The notes beneath the pieces are model-generated. The model did no database searches, was not told where the DNA came from, and saw only the letters and a program-made list of their open reading frames with translations. Position numbers and translations under genes: made by a program. From Armatimonadota bacterium (lineage in GTDB: Bacteria > Armatimonadota > UBA5829 > DTJY01), in the NCBI GenBank assembly GCA_023511795.1, contig JAIMAU010000003.1, forward strand, positions 186,001-250,000: a stretch of DNA of 64,000 nt, written 5' to 3'. This document shows, one piece after another, positions 17,114-25,932 of this stretch; the first letter of the stretch is position 1, and each line of letters starts with the position of its first letter.

Positions 17114-18172
17114 TCAGTACCTCCCGTACTTTTCCAACAACTCAATCGCATATCGGTAGTTGTCAAACGAGACTGTCGGGGGAACGGAGTGGTCTGAATG
17201 GAAGATGTACCCGCCGCCTTTCATGGCAATCGGGACCTTGCTGGAGATTTCCTCCTCAATGTCGGCTTTAGTGCCGGAGAGCTTTCGAATGTCGATGTTG
17301 CCGAAGAGCGTAATTTTATTCCCATAAAGTTCCTTGAGCACCCGGACATCCTGGCCGCACTTCGCCTCAAGCGGCTGAATCGCCGCAAATCCTGCCTCAA
17401 TTAGCTTCGGAATCAGCGCCTCGATTTTTCCACATGAGTGCAGTATAACCGGCTTGCCGTGGGAGTTAAAGAAATCACACATGCGCTTGTGTGCTGGCCA
17501 AAGTAGCTGTTCATAACATTCCGGCGAAAACAGCGTAGAATTCCGATATCCCATATCGCCATACATCCATGCGCCATCAAAATCTAGCCCCATATCGAGA
17601 ACCTTTTGCGCTAGGGCAATCTGAAGGTCGGTGTAAGTGTTAAAAACATCGGCAACTACTTTGGGCTCATCCATCATTAGCATAAAGATATTAACCTGAC
17701 CAAAAACTGGCCACGCACACTCATACGCCTCTATGCCAGCGTAGTGGACGAATTTCTTTTTTGCCCGTCCCGCTTCATAAACCTCGCGGATATTTGCTGG
17801 TATGCGTACTTCATCTGGTGTTAGACGCTCTTTATACTCATACCAATCTCTTGCAGTTTGGACGGTATGCGCAATCCAATGGGGCGTATGACCAGATTCG
17901 CGTTTGACATCTTTTCTAGTTACACCATTAGCATCCTTTTGAAGCACGTATTCATCTGTATCCTCATAAATCTCGACAGGCAATCGCAAACTCATATCCA
18001 TCCATGGCAGACTGTGGAAGTCAAAACCAAAAAGCTCGGATATGTCCTGACCCTCCTCAAGACCCTGGGTTTTCCAAAGTGCAAGCGTTTCACTCCACAG
18101 CGATTCCTGCCTGCCAACCCTGTCCGGGATACCGCCTTTAAGCGTCGTGAGAATCCTCTCGCGCGAATCCAT
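17114..18172 (-). CDS. Uroporphyrinogen decarboxylase family protein (methyltransferase-like)
   Basis: 352 residues of the URO-D fold. It retains HSCGK (His245, Cys247) and Cys272 (EAKCGQD), the His-x-Cys...Cys zinc set of the MtaA/CmuA-type cobalamin methyltransferases; true HemE has no such site. The probable reaction is methyl transfer between a corrinoid protein and a thiol, or demethylation of a substrate, in the cytoplasm. No corrinoid protein is encoded nearby. Such URO-D-like genes are often found with sugar-catabolism genes in Armatimonadota and Planctomycetes-type genomes. A good AGGAGG ribosome binding site precedes the ATG. Confidence 0.82.
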   Translation of the reverse strand: MDSRERILTTLKGGIPDRVGRQESLWSETLALWKTQGLEEGQDISELFGFDFHSLPWMDMSLRLPVEIYEDTDEYVLQKDANGVTRKDVKRESGHTPHWIAHTVQTARDWYEYKERLTPDEVRIPANIREVYEAGRAKKKFVHYAGIEAYECAWPVFGQVNIFMLMMDEPKVVADVFNTYTDLQIALAQKVLDMGLDFDGAWMYGDMGYRNSTLFSPECYEQLLWPAHKRMCDFFNSHGKPVILHSCGKIEALIPKLIEAGFAAIQPLEAKCGQDVRVLKELYGNKITLFGNIDIRKLSGTKADIEEEISSKVPIAMKGGGYIFHSDHSVPPTVSFDNYRYAIELLEKYGRY

Positions 18173-18181
18173 AAACTGCCT

Positions 18182-18281
18182 CCTGAGTAAACATGCTCAA
18201 GTTTAACCGTTCTCTGTAAATATGGCCTATCCCCTTCAGCAAACGAAAGCATCAAAAATGCTAATTTTCACCTGAGTAAAC
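18182..18281 (-). repeat. 11-base direct repeat in the URO-D-like gene leader
   Basis: On the minus strand GTTTACTCAGG occurs at 18281-18271 and again at 18192-18182, 89 bases apart. The second copy runs into the ribosome binding site (CAGGAGG). The pair may be operator half-sites or an RNA element; chance cannot be excluded. Confidence 0.35.
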
Positions 18282-18390
18282 CTATAAGGTAATAATACCA
18301 TCTTAAGAATTAATTGCAAATTCCTTGGGACAACCAAGAGATTCACATACCAAATCTTACAAGAAAATGGAATAATACTTATGGAACGCG

Positions 18391-18431
18391 AAAAAGAGGG
18401 GCACAGAACTTGGTTCTGTGTTCCTCTTTTT
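18391..18431 (+). terminator. Strong hairpin with U-tract
   Basis: AAAAAGAGGGGCACAGAAC (18391-18409) pairs with GTTCTGTGTTCCTCTTTTT (18413-18431), loop TTG. Two pairs are G-U on the plus strand but would be A-C mismatches on the minus strand. T-rich sequence follows on the plus strand. No plus-strand gene precedes it, so it either ends a small plus-strand RNA or, despite two mismatches, the minus-strand transcript of the beta-helix gene. Confidence 0.7.
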
Positions 18432-18438
18432 TCTTTTT

Positions 18439-18553
18439 GGCATGGAGGCCGAAAAGCCTGCCGGGGCCCAGCGAAAGGGGTTCCGGATCCCCCTTTCCCC
18501 GGCAGCTTACTCGAAAGCTGGTACCGCGTCTCCTACCGCACGGCCTCCGTGCC
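18439..18553 (+). ncRNA. Candidate structured RNA or palindromic element, unidentified
   Basis: A closing helix pairs GGCATGGAGGCC (18439-18450) with GGCCTCCGTGCC (18542-18553), 12 pairs with one U-G on the plus strand (C-A mismatch on the minus). Inside, CTGCCGGGG (18458-18466) pairs with CCCCGGCAG (18497-18505), and AAAGGGG (18474-18480) with CCCCTTT (18490-18496). CAGCTT (18503-18508)/AAGCTG (18515-18520) and GCACGG (18538-18543)/CCGTGC (18547-18552) are alternative hairpins that compete with the first two helices. TGGTACCGCG (18519-18528) matches the core of the T-box sequence, but no plus-strand gene follows. It does not match RNase P, tmRNA, SRP or 6S RNA signatures that I know. Identity unknown; a small mobile palindromic repeat is the alternative. 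Confidence 0.45.
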
Positions 18554-18616
18554 ATTGTTATGTAGCACATAGGCCTCGGAGGAGGCGGAACACAGCAAAC
18601 TACCGAGGACACCCAA

Positions 18617-19891
18617 TTATTTTCCTGTGCGGCTCACGTTCATGCTTATCTGCACATCACCTTTGCTTTGATTTTCTATTTTCTGCGGGCCAGCCAAGGT
18701 ATTTCCAATGATTGTGGCTGTCTTTACATCAGGACCAAGTTTGATTTGGTTCAAGTCACGCCCGAACCTGCAGGAATGAATTGCGATACTGCCTTTTGTT
18801 GCTTCCAGCGCCGGCGTACCATTATTCATCCTATCCCACACTTGGAAATTGCACTGAGAGAAGCTTACGAAGCCGTCGCCTGCCATTTTAGCAATTTGCT
18901 GAGTTGGACCCCAGAAGGCACAGTTAGAGAATTGGGCGACTCCTGTAAATCCAGGTACGACCTCAATTTCAGCATCGGCAATATCTGCCCCAACAAACTC
19001 GCCATTAGTGAAGAGAAGTCCCGGCTCTTGAGTCTGTTCAATTAGCACTGCAGTTCGCGCCCAATCAACGCCACACCCAAGGAAGTTTCCGTTACAAGCT
19101 CCGTTTTTGCTAGCGTAAAAGCGCATTCCAACTTTGCACCCGTAGGAAAAAGTGTTAAGCACATATTCCCAATCTGTGCGCCCGAACTCAAAAGCAGTAC
19201 AATTTTCCAGAAGGTAATTTCGCAAGTCTTGCCATGTGGGTATTCCCTCAACCTCGGCACGCATCCAATGGTGAGGGTTGAAGTGGACATTCTCAATGCG
19301 CCCGATATCGGCGCATTTATCTACCGCAATGCCTATTTTAAGCGGACAACCAAATACATTGCGGATATAGTGAAGCTCATTCGGCTCGGTTGCAAAATCG
19401 ATACCTTTGTATGAATTGACAAGTGTCACATTGATTACGCTGCAGTGCATTCCATACCCCCTAATTGTCCAAGGGTAAGGTTTCACGCCAGGAATTCTCT
19501 GCATAGGATAAAAGAAAGTCATTCCCTTAATTCCACTACTTGGCGAGAGAGTCACAAGTGCTGGGCCGTCTTCCTTGCCTCTATCGGCATAGGCAAGTAT
19601 CACAGTGCCCTTCAAAAGCTGGGCGTGGTGTGGCGCTTCCCACTCGCCTGCGAGCATAACACCGGAAGGCACGGTAATCGGTTTTGAAAGCTTATATTTT
19701 CCCGCAGGTAGCTTCACAGTGCCGCCGCCATTTGCCGCACAGGCATCGAGCGCCTTTTGAATCGCCGCAGAATCATCTACCTTACCATCTCCCTTTACAC
19801 CAAATTGCTTTACATCGAGCATATTTACCGCAGATGATCCAATTGCCATACACAATAACGTGCTTATTGTTAGCAACCCATAAATACTCAT
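18617..19891 (-). CDS. Secreted pectate-lyase-like right-handed beta-helix protein
   Basis: 424 residues. A signal peptide (about 1-21, ending SSAVN) precedes the Pectate_lyase_3 motif DVKQFGVKGDGKVDDSAAIQKALDA (shown at about 26-50), then a beta-helix rich in short Asn/Gly/Val repeats. Proteins of this type act on polysaccharides outside the cell as lyases, GH28/GH55-like hydrolases or binding proteins. I cannot place catalytic residues with certainty. AGGAGGG lies 7 bases before the ATG. A minus-strand TATAAT at 19916-19911 is a likely -10, without a good -35. Single gene with the structured region downstream. Confidence 0.75.
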   Translation of the reverse strand: MSIYGLLTISTLLCMAIGSSAVNMLDVKQFGVKGDGKVDDSAAIQKALDACAANGGGTVKLPAGKYKLSKPITVPSGVMLAGEWEAPHHAQLLKGTVILAYADRGKEDGPALVTLSPSSGIKGMTFFYPMQRIPGVKPYPWTIRGYGMHCSVINVTLVNSYKGIDFATEPNELHYIRNVFGCPLKIGIAVDKCADIGRIENVHFNPHHWMRAEVEGIPTWQDLRNYLLENCTAFEFGRTDWEYVLNTFSYGCKVGMRFYASKNGACNGNFLGCGVDWARTAVLIEQTQEPGLLFTNGEFVGADIADAEIEVVPGFTGVAQFSNCAFWGPTQQIAKMAGDGFVSFSQCNFQVWDRMNNGTPALEATKGSIAIHSCRFGRDLNQIKLGPDVKTATIIGNTLAGPQKIENQSKGDVQISMNVSRTGK

Positions 19892-20068
19892 CTTTCCCTC
19901 CTAAATCGAAATTATACTTTGATTTACAACATAAATGAGATTCAATCCTTCGGCAAGCTCTTAAAATACTTCCGACCTATTTTTGTGTTGGCAGAGATTC
20001 AACCAATAAACAGAAGTTTTGTTCTAGAAACTTAAATAGCTTATAATTAATTGCCTCCAATGCCAGCG

Positions 20069-20098
20069 TTGACACCAACTTCTGCCAAAGGTTATAAT
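20069..20098 (+). promoter_or_regulatory. Consensus promoter for the IolB-containing operon
   Basis: TTGACA (20069-20074), 18-base spacer, TATAAT (20093-20098), both boxes perfect. The GTG start is 60 bases downstream. Confidence 0.85.
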
Positions 20099-20158
20099 CT
20101 CAAGAAGCTGGCAACTCTCCGCGCCGGCAATAAAACTCAAACCAGGAGGTAAAATAAG

Positions 20159-21091
20159 GTGCAGGAACCCATTTCGAAGTATTTCCGGGTGGGGCTTATA
20201 CACCCCATGGCATATCCTTCGGTTATCAAGGGCGAAGGCCCAATTCTTGAGACATTAGAAAAAATCTTGGAGGATGATTACTTCAGTGCTGTCGAAGTAA
20301 CATGGATAAAGGATAAGAAAGTTCGAGCAGAAGCCGCAAAGATGCTAAAGACTGCCCACGTCGAGGTAGTTTTCGCCGGACAACCGCCACTTCTCACACA
20401 AGGGCTTGACCTCAATGCGGCCGATGAAGCTGCTCGGAAGCGTGCAATTGACCAAACTAAGGATTCTGTGGATCAAGCTTACGAACTCGGCGCCCACCTA
20501 GTTGCCATCCTGAGCGGGCCAGACCCCGGAGATGCAGATAGAGCTAATGCAATGAACCGACTAGTAGATTCGCTTTGCCAAATCTGCGATTATGCAAAAG
20601 CCCAGCGGCAAGAAAATCCGATATACATTTCACTCGAAACATTCGACCGTACCATTGAAAAGAAGTGCTTGATTGGTCCAACAAAAGAAGCTGTCGAGCT
20701 GGCAAAGCGTGTTAAAAAAGAGTGTTCAAACTTCGGTCTCACTATAGACCTCAGCCATCAGCCGCTACTCTCGGAGTCAATTTCTGAGATGGTAAGAGGA
20801 GCATCTGAGTATCTTATTCACGCTCATATGGGCAACTGCGTAATGCGCGACCCCTCGAATCCCGCTTATGGAGATGCACATCCTGCATTTGGCTGTGACT
20901 TAGGCGAGAACGATGTGAATGAGGTTGCTGAATACCTTCGTTGCCTGATGGATATTGGCTTTTTCAACAAGCAACTTCCGACAGGAATGGCAGTAGTCAG
21001 CTTTGAGGTCAAACCACTTCCTGGCGAGAGTTCAGAGCTTGTAGTAGCTGGCGCAAAGCGTGTTCTAAACGAGGCATGGGCGAAGATATAA
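20159..21091 (+). CDS. Sugar isomerase/epimerase-like TIM-barrel protein
   Basis: 310 residues from GTG with AGGAGGT 9 bases upstream. AP endonuclease 2/xylose-isomerase-like fold: ISLETFD (about 161-167) supplies the first metal Glu, TIDLSHQPLL (about 198-207) the Asp and His, HAHMGNC (about 222-228) the His pair, and VSFEVKP (about 280-286) the last Glu. The role is probably isomerisation or dehydration of a sugar or inositol derivative (IolE/IolI-like by context). It precedes iolB by 21 bases in the same operon, so an intermediate of inositol or uronate catabolism is the likely substrate. Confidence 0.8.
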   Translation: MQEPISKYFRVGLIHPMAYPSVIKGEGPILETLEKILEDDYFSAVEVTWIKDKKVRAEAAKMLKTAHVEVVFAGQPPLLTQGLDLNAADEAARKRAIDQTKDSVDQAYELGAHLVAILSGPDPGDADRANAMNRLVDSLCQICDYAKAQRQENPIYISLETFDRTIEKKCLIGPTKEAVELAKRVKKECSNFGLTIDLSHQPLLSESISEMVRGASEYLIHAHMGNCVMRDPSNPAYGDAHPAFGCDLGENDVNEVAEYLRCLMDIGFFNKQLPTGMAVVSFEVKPLPGESSELVVAGAKRVLNEAWAKI

Positions 21092-21112
21092 CTTGGATAG
21101 GAGATACGGGAC

Positions 21113-21946
21113 ATGAGCCGCTCTGAGCAATGCACCGAGAATTTGCTTATAAAAGCAAAAACTATTTCGGAGGGATATACAAAAATCGTAGGTAGAGGTG
21201 AAAAGGGATTGAAGCACCTCGAGTTTGGGCGCCTTTGGCTCACATCAGGCGAATGGTCGTCGGACAGCAAGGACTGCGAGGTTGTTATGGACATCTACTC
21301 GGGCGTAGTCTCGCTAGAGACCAATTCGGCGAACTTTGAGCGGCTTGGTAACCGCAAAAATGTATTCGAAGAACTGGCCACAGTGATTTATCTACCGCCG
21401 CAGACGTCCTACCGCCTAAGTGTCGTCGAAGGACCAGCTGACATTGCTGTTTTCTCTGCGGCCGCAACTTCCTCCGAGGCTAATGTTACAATCATACGCC
21501 CTGAGGACAACATTGTAACCACTCCAGGCAAAGATAATTGGTTGAGGCATGTTTACACTGCAATTGGCAATAACTTGCCCGCCACAAAAACAATCTTTGG
21601 GGAAACAGTCAATCCCCCTGGGAATTGGTCAAGCTATCCACCGCATAAGCACGATGCATTTGTCCCGCCAAATGAAGTGCCCTTGGAAGAAATTTACTAT
21701 TTTCAGCTCAATCCAAGCCAGGGATTTGGGATTATTCGCATTTATACCGAGCCAAACGATCCAGGGCCAATGGATGAAGTTTATGTAGTGGAAAACGGAG
21801 ATACAGTAGTCATTCCTAGGGGCTACCACCCAGTTGCCGCCGCGCCAGGATATACGCTTCATTATACTTGGGCGATGGCTGGTGACATTCGCAAGCCTGG
21901 GGCACTTTCCGATGATCCTAGGCATGCGTGGGTAAAAGAGATATAA
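21113..21946 (+). CDS. iolB: 5-deoxy-glucuronate isomerase
   Basis: 277 residues, double cupin. The metal site is clear: YPPHKHD gives His178 and His180, PLEEIYYF gives Glu192, and GYHPV gives His239. GETVNPPGNWSSYPPHKHD is the signature of IolB. IolB converts 5-deoxyglucuronate to 2-deoxy-5-keto-gluconate in myo-inositol breakdown. The rest of the iol pathway (iolC, iolD, iolG, iolE by sequence) is not seen here apart from Gfo/Idh members, so it may serve an inositol or a related sugar route. A strong terminator follows. Confidence 0.88.
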   Translation: MSRSEQCTENLLIKAKTISEGYTKIVGRGEKGLKHLEFGRLWLTSGEWSSDSKDCEVVMDIYSGVVSLETNSANFERLGNRKNVFEELATVIYLPPQTSYRLSVVEGPADIAVFSAAATSSEANVTIIRPEDNIVTTPGKDNWLRHVYTAIGNNLPATKTIFGETVNPPGNWSSYPPHKHDAFVPPNEVPLEEIYYFQLNPSQGFGIIRIYTEPNDPGPMDEVYVVENGDTVVIPRGYHPVAAAPGYTLHYTWAMAGDIRKPGALSDDPRHAWVKEI

Positions 21947-21958
21947 CTGCTATCGCTA

Positions 21959-22001
21959 TCAGCCGCCGGCTTTTTCACTAAAGGTCGGCGGCTGACTTTT
22001 T
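21959..22001 (+). terminator. Intrinsic terminator after iolB
   Basis: TCAGCCGCCG (21959-21968) pairs with CGGCGGCTGA (21986-21995), 17-base loop, followed by CTTTTT. It lies between convergent genes. Confidence 0.85.
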
Positions 22002-22005
22002 GCTT

Positions 22006-24528
22006 CTAGAACAATGAGCCAGGTTTGCGAACTTTAACTATAAGAATAGCCACATCGTCGCGAAGATAACCGTTCGCGTAGGAATTTATTCCTTCGAATA
22101 TCCCCTCAGCTGGGTCGCCAATATTGCGTCGTAGTTCTGATGCAACGATTTTCTCCAAACCCTCTGTCCCGAGGAACTTCCCCTCCTTGCGCGCATCAGT
22201 TGCACCGTCTGTATAAAACACAAGTGCATCTCCCGGCGAAAGAATGACAGCGCTTGAGGCATACTCTGCCTCAGTTAGCGCCCCAACTGCTGGCCCGGAG
22301 GTGTTGAGCCTTTCGATGTTTCCCTCCAACTGCCTAAAAAGAAGCGGAAGCTCATGGCCAGCATTTACGTACGTAAATTCCCTTGTCTCTGCATTAAAGA
22401 CACCATAGATCATTGTTACAAACTTGCTGGTGGGAGTGTACCGGCACAGCGCATTGTTCACCCTTGTTATTACCGATACAGGGTCTGGATCTTCGTGTGA
22501 ATAAGCCTGTACCATATACCGGCTCATTCCCGTATAAACCGCCGCATCGAGTCCCTTGCCAGCCACATCACCAATTACAAGCGCATACTTGGGCCCGCCA
22601 AGATGAATGATGTCATAGAAATCGCCGCCAAGGTCAGACTCGCTCATCCCTGGGCGATACAAAGTATAGACTTCAGTCCCAGCAGGTATAATCTCTAACT
22701 TTGGCGCAAAAGTACTCTGTAGGCTGTCTGCGATTCTTTTCTGATACTCATATCGACGCGAATTTGCTATTCCTACTGCAACAACATTAGCAAGCAAGGT
22801 CATCAAGCGCTTTTCTCGCTCTCCAAACGGCTCATCGCCGCGCCGAAAAACATTAATTGCGCCAATTGATACACCCTGTGAGAACATCGGCACAGAAAGC
22901 AGATGGTGCTTGCCGCCATCGTCTCCTGCAAGGTCAGGGTATTTGCAATGCAAGCTATTCGGCACATTGGCAATCAGCCTTGCCTTCCCTTCCTTGGCCA
23001 CCGAGACTGCAACCATGTCACATTGGTCCACATGGCCTTCAACCGCTACATATCTCGACAGCTTATTATGCCCCAGTATCCGCAAAGAATCATTGTCCGG
23101 CTCAAACAATAGAACCGAGCACGCATGAGCTTGGACACTCGACTTCAGCTTTTCTGCAAGTGTATCAACCAATTCATGAAGTTCAAGTTTTGATGTGATA
23201 GCTTGGCTAACTTCATAGACAATCTCCAATTCTTTAGTCCGCTCGGAAATTGCCTTGAGCGAATCCTTTGCTTGTCCACGAACCTGCAGGTTTTCTATGG
23301 CAAGTCCAGCTTGCCCAGCGAAAGCATCGAGAACTCGCATTTGCTCTTTCGTAAGCTTGGTAGGCTTTTCGAAGAAAAGCCCCAAAACGCCAGTCGCCTC
23401 ACCTTTCACAACCAGGGGCGCACAAACAACAGATGCCAAACCTACGCTATCTCCAAGCTTTCCTGTCAGAGCTGAATCTTCTGAAATTTCAAAAAGTGCG
23501 ATTGTCGCCTTTGTGGCAAAGGCACTGCCAAAGGCTCCCTCGGCTGGTCTGAAAATTAGGGCCTCTGCCACTTCATTGTCAAAACCGGTATGAGCGGCTA
23601 TTTCCAATATATTTCGTGCTCGGTCGTGCACCATTAGGCAAGCAGCTTGTGCATCAAGGGATGCTTTCGCTGCTTCAACAATTTTTTGGAATGCCTTAAG
23701 AGGATCACTCGTTTCAACAACGGCCTGTTGAGCTTGCATAAGTCCATAGAATTCGCTGCTCTGCCGATGAAGGCGTCTTTGAAGCCTGGACTGCTCTGCA
23801 AGAAGACCAGCGAGCGGCGTCAGGTAGCCGAGAACCTTCATAACGTTGGAAAAACCGAAAAGAAGCCCTACAGGATTCTTTGCCAATCCTATTGCAAGCT
23901 GGCCAAATGTTGCAAACATAAAACCATAGGTCATCCATGCAACAAGAAGGTTTCCACGATGGACGCTAGCTCTGGAGTATCCAACACATGCGACTGCGAA
24001 AAGCACTGTGCAGACCGCATTTACAATTGGGCTCACACCTCTTGCGGAGAAGAACCTCCCGAGTGGAAATGTGGAAGCAAGAAAAATGAGAATTGATGCC
24101 CAAAGGACAGCACTAGCTGTGAAAGTAGCGACCTCAAGCGCACTTCGGCTCCTGAGGGCAGGCGTTCGATGTCTTATAAATCCAACTACCGCAAGGGTGC
24201 CCAGCGTTAGGCGGCTGGCCATCCAAATGGCATATCCTGTTTGGCTCCTAATTGCATCGTGTCCAGGGATGGAGAAAGATAGCGCAATCCAAACATCCAT
24301 GACGCCCGCTGCTAGAAAACCTGCACCGAGGTAGAGGAAGATTCTCCGTGAATGGAGGTAATACCCAGAGAGCATAATCCCAAAGACAGCAATGGCGACA
24401 AGGCCGCCGAACCAATAGACGGCAGTATATAGTTGCGGCTGACCGCGCAAATGCGACTCCCCAGCAGCAGCCAATAACAGTACTGCTGTGCTCACAGCAA
24501 CTAGGATTAGGAATATGGATCTCTTCAT
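22006..24528 (-). CDS. SpoIIE-type PP2C serine phosphatase with membrane and GAF sensor domains
   Basis: 840 residues from ATG 24528 (GAGGG 4 bases upstream; GTG 24531 is the alternative). Seven or eight membrane segments (about 1-255) form an N-terminal sensor that looks MASE-like. A linker coiled coil and two GAF domains follow (about 275-415 and 440-600), then a PP2C/SpoIIE domain (about 615-835) with GGDFYDI, GDVAGKG, VNAGHELPLL and the C-terminal DDVAILIV metal motifs. It dephosphorylates Ser/Thr, typically on an anti-sigma antagonist, in response to a ligand or redox cue. No anti-sigma factor or antagonist gene is adjacent. It is convergent with iolB. Confidence 0.88.
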   Translation of the reverse strand: MKRSIFLILVAVSTAVLLLAAAGESHLRGQPQLYTAVYWFGGLVAIAVFGIMLSGYYLHSRRIFLYLGAGFLAAGVMDVWIALSFSIPGHDAIRSQTGYAIWMASRLTLGTLAVVGFIRHRTPALRSRSALEVATFTASAVLWASILIFLASTFPLGRFFSARGVSPIVNAVCTVLFAVACVGYSRASVHRGNLLVAWMTYGFMFATFGQLAIGLAKNPVGLLFGFSNVMKVLGYLTPLAGLLAEQSRLQRRLHRQSSEFYGLMQAQQAVVETSDPLKAFQKIVEAAKASLDAQAACLMVHDRARNILEIAAHTGFDNEVAEALIFRPAEGAFGSAFATKATIALFEISEDSALTGKLGDSVGLASVVCAPLVVKGEATGVLGLFFEKPTKLTKEQMRVLDAFAGQAGLAIENLQVRGQAKDSLKAISERTKELEIVYEVSQAITSKLELHELVDTLAEKLKSSVQAHACSVLLFEPDNDSLRILGHNKLSRYVAVEGHVDQCDMVAVSVAKEGKARLIANVPNSLHCKYPDLAGDDGGKHHLLSVPMFSQGVSIGAINVFRRGDEPFGEREKRLMTLLANVVAVGIANSRRYEYQKRIADSLQSTFAPKLEIIPAGTEVYTLYRPGMSESDLGGDFYDIIHLGGPKYALVIGDVAGKGLDAAVYTGMSRYMVQAYSHEDPDPVSVITRVNNALCRYTPTSKFVTMIYGVFNAETREFTYVNAGHELPLLFRQLEGNIERLNTSGPAVGALTEAEYASSAVILSPGDALVFYTDGATDARKEGKFLGTEGLEKIVASELRRNIGDPAEGIFEGINSYANGYLRDDVAILIVKVRKPGSLF

Positions 24529-24573
24529 CACGCCCTCATTCTATCTTTTTCGGGCTATATTTGCAACTCGCTA

Positions 24574-25932
24574 TCAAATCTTATACATTGGGAGCTTCCA
24601 AGGCTTTCGATATTCGCGCTGATAGCATTGAACCTCCATCGCCTTCTTATCGCCTACAATGACGCCTTTTTCGCCGTCCCATTTGATGCTTTTTCCGTGC
24701 AAATAGGCAATGTTCGAGAGGTGGCAACACGCCGTCGTGTAATGCATTGTCTCGATATCTGAGGTGCACTTGCCCCGAGTGCGAATGTTCTCCAAGAAAT
24801 TGCGAATGTGGTTTGCATCTGCCCAGCGATGAGGTGCATCACCACCTTGATCTTTACCAGCTTCCTCTGGCCCTGGATGATCGCCATAAGGATGCCACTT
24901 AATCCCGCTCCTGTCAACGATTAACTTTCCTTTTTCACCGATAAATTCTGCGCCGTGGCCGCCGCCGCCATCCAAACCCTCGCCGCCAACATGTATTTCC
25001 CACTGGAGTATCCAGTTCGAGAATTTATAAATTGCTATCATGGTATCAGGCGTCGTTCGGTCATCATCCGGCGCACACCTCAGCTTTCCACCGTAAGCCG
25101 CTACCTCAAGGGGGTGCCACTCATTCATGCCAAGCAAGACAATGTCTATCATGTGGACTCCCCAATCGCCGCTCATCCCTGTGCCAAAATCATAGTAAAG
25201 CCGCCACATGCCGGGGTGATACGTGTCATGATAAGGCACCTTGGGGGCGGGACCACACCAAAAGTCCCAATCAAGGTGTGGAGGTGGGTCCTCAATTGGA
25301 TTCTTGCCAAGACCGCCTGGACCGCAGACCCATGCGCGACAGATGCTTATTTTGCCCATTTTGCCCGACCGAACAAAGTCTATCGCCTGCCGAAAAAACC
25401 CCACACTTCGCTGCCAAGTGTTAATTTGGCATACGCGCTTGAAGTATTTGGCGGCCGCAACCATTGCTTTGCCCTCAACGATGTCGTGTGAGATTGGCTT
25501 TTCACAAAAGACATCCTTACCTGCCTCGCATGCCATTATGAATGGAAGCGCGTGCCAATGATCTGGGGTACTTATAACAACTGCATCAATATCCTTGCGG
25601 TCGAGCACATGCCGAAAATCTTTAACAGCAAGTGGTAACCTGCCATATTTTTCATTGACTGCCTTTGCGGCATTCTTGAGATTATTTGAGTCCACATCGC
25701 ATACGGCGGCAACCTCTACATCAGGGTTGCTCATGAAACCGCGCATATTTACCATGCCCATACCGCCCATCCCAATGCAGCCAACCACAATCTTGTCGTT
25801 AGGAGAAACCTTCGGCTTTTGGGCGTAAGTGGGGGTTGCAAGCGCCTCCGCCACCGCCACCCCGAGGCCGACACCCAGTGCTGCTTTGCCACTTGTTTCC
25901 AAAAATTCTCTTCGGTTCATACGTCCGGCCAT
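24574..25932 (-). CDS. Tat-exported Gfo/Idh/MocA family oxidoreductase
   Basis: 452 residues from ATG 25932, chosen for AAAGGA 9 bases upstream and the signal peptide. MNRREFLETSGKAAL is a twin-arginine motif with a Tat-type hydrophobic core. The Rossmann motif GCIGMGGMG (about 52-60) and EKPIS carry the family's NAD(P) and catalytic lysine sites. The C-terminal domain has the WDFWCGPAPKVPYH and PGMWRLYYDFGTGMSGDWGVH features of the large periplasmic subfamily found in Planctomycetes and Armatimonadota. Substrate is probably a sugar or glycosidic derivative in the periplasm, with the cofactor loaded before export. Single gene. Confidence 0.88.
   Translation of the reverse strand: MAGRMNRREFLETSGKAALGVGLGVAVAEALATPTYAQKPKVSPNDKIVVGCIGMGGMGMVNMRGFMSNPDVEVAAVCDVDSNNLKNAAKAVNEKYGRLPLAVKDFRHVLDRKDIDAVVISTPDHWHALPFIMACEAGKDVFCEKPISHDIVEGKAMVAAAKYFKRVCQINTWQRSVGFFRQAIDFVRSGKMGKISICRAWVCGPGGLGKNPIEDPPPHLDWDFWCGPAPKVPYHDTYHPGMWRLYYDFGTGMSGDWGVHMIDIVLLGMNEWHPLEVAAYGGKLRCAPDDDRTTPDTMIAIYKFSNWILQWEIHVGGEGLDGGGGHGAEFIGEKGKLIVDRSGIKWHPYGDHPGPEEAGKDQGGDAPHRWADANHIRNFLENIRTRGKCTSDIETMHYTTACCHLSNIAYLHGKSIKWDGEKGVIVGDKKAMEVQCYQREYRKPWKLPMYKI

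Larger units (their letters stand above)
18173..18616. other. 444-base intergenic region with structured DNA
   Basis: No gene. It holds a leader for the minus-strand URO-D-like gene with an 11-base direct repeat, a strong hairpin with U-tract (18391-18431) and a GC-rich multi-helix block (18439-18586), described separately. Short open frames on both strands here follow the GC-rich inverted repeats and have no ribosome binding sites. Confidence 0.7.

Noticed and set aside
18519-18528. T-box riboswitch call based on TGGTACCGCG
   Set aside because: No Stem I, no specifier loop and no downstream plus-strand gene; kept only as a sequence note.
18379-18711. Several open frames on both strands in the GC-rich block
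   Set aside because: They follow the inverted repeats, lack ribosome binding sites and overlap the terminator; they are by-products of the structure.
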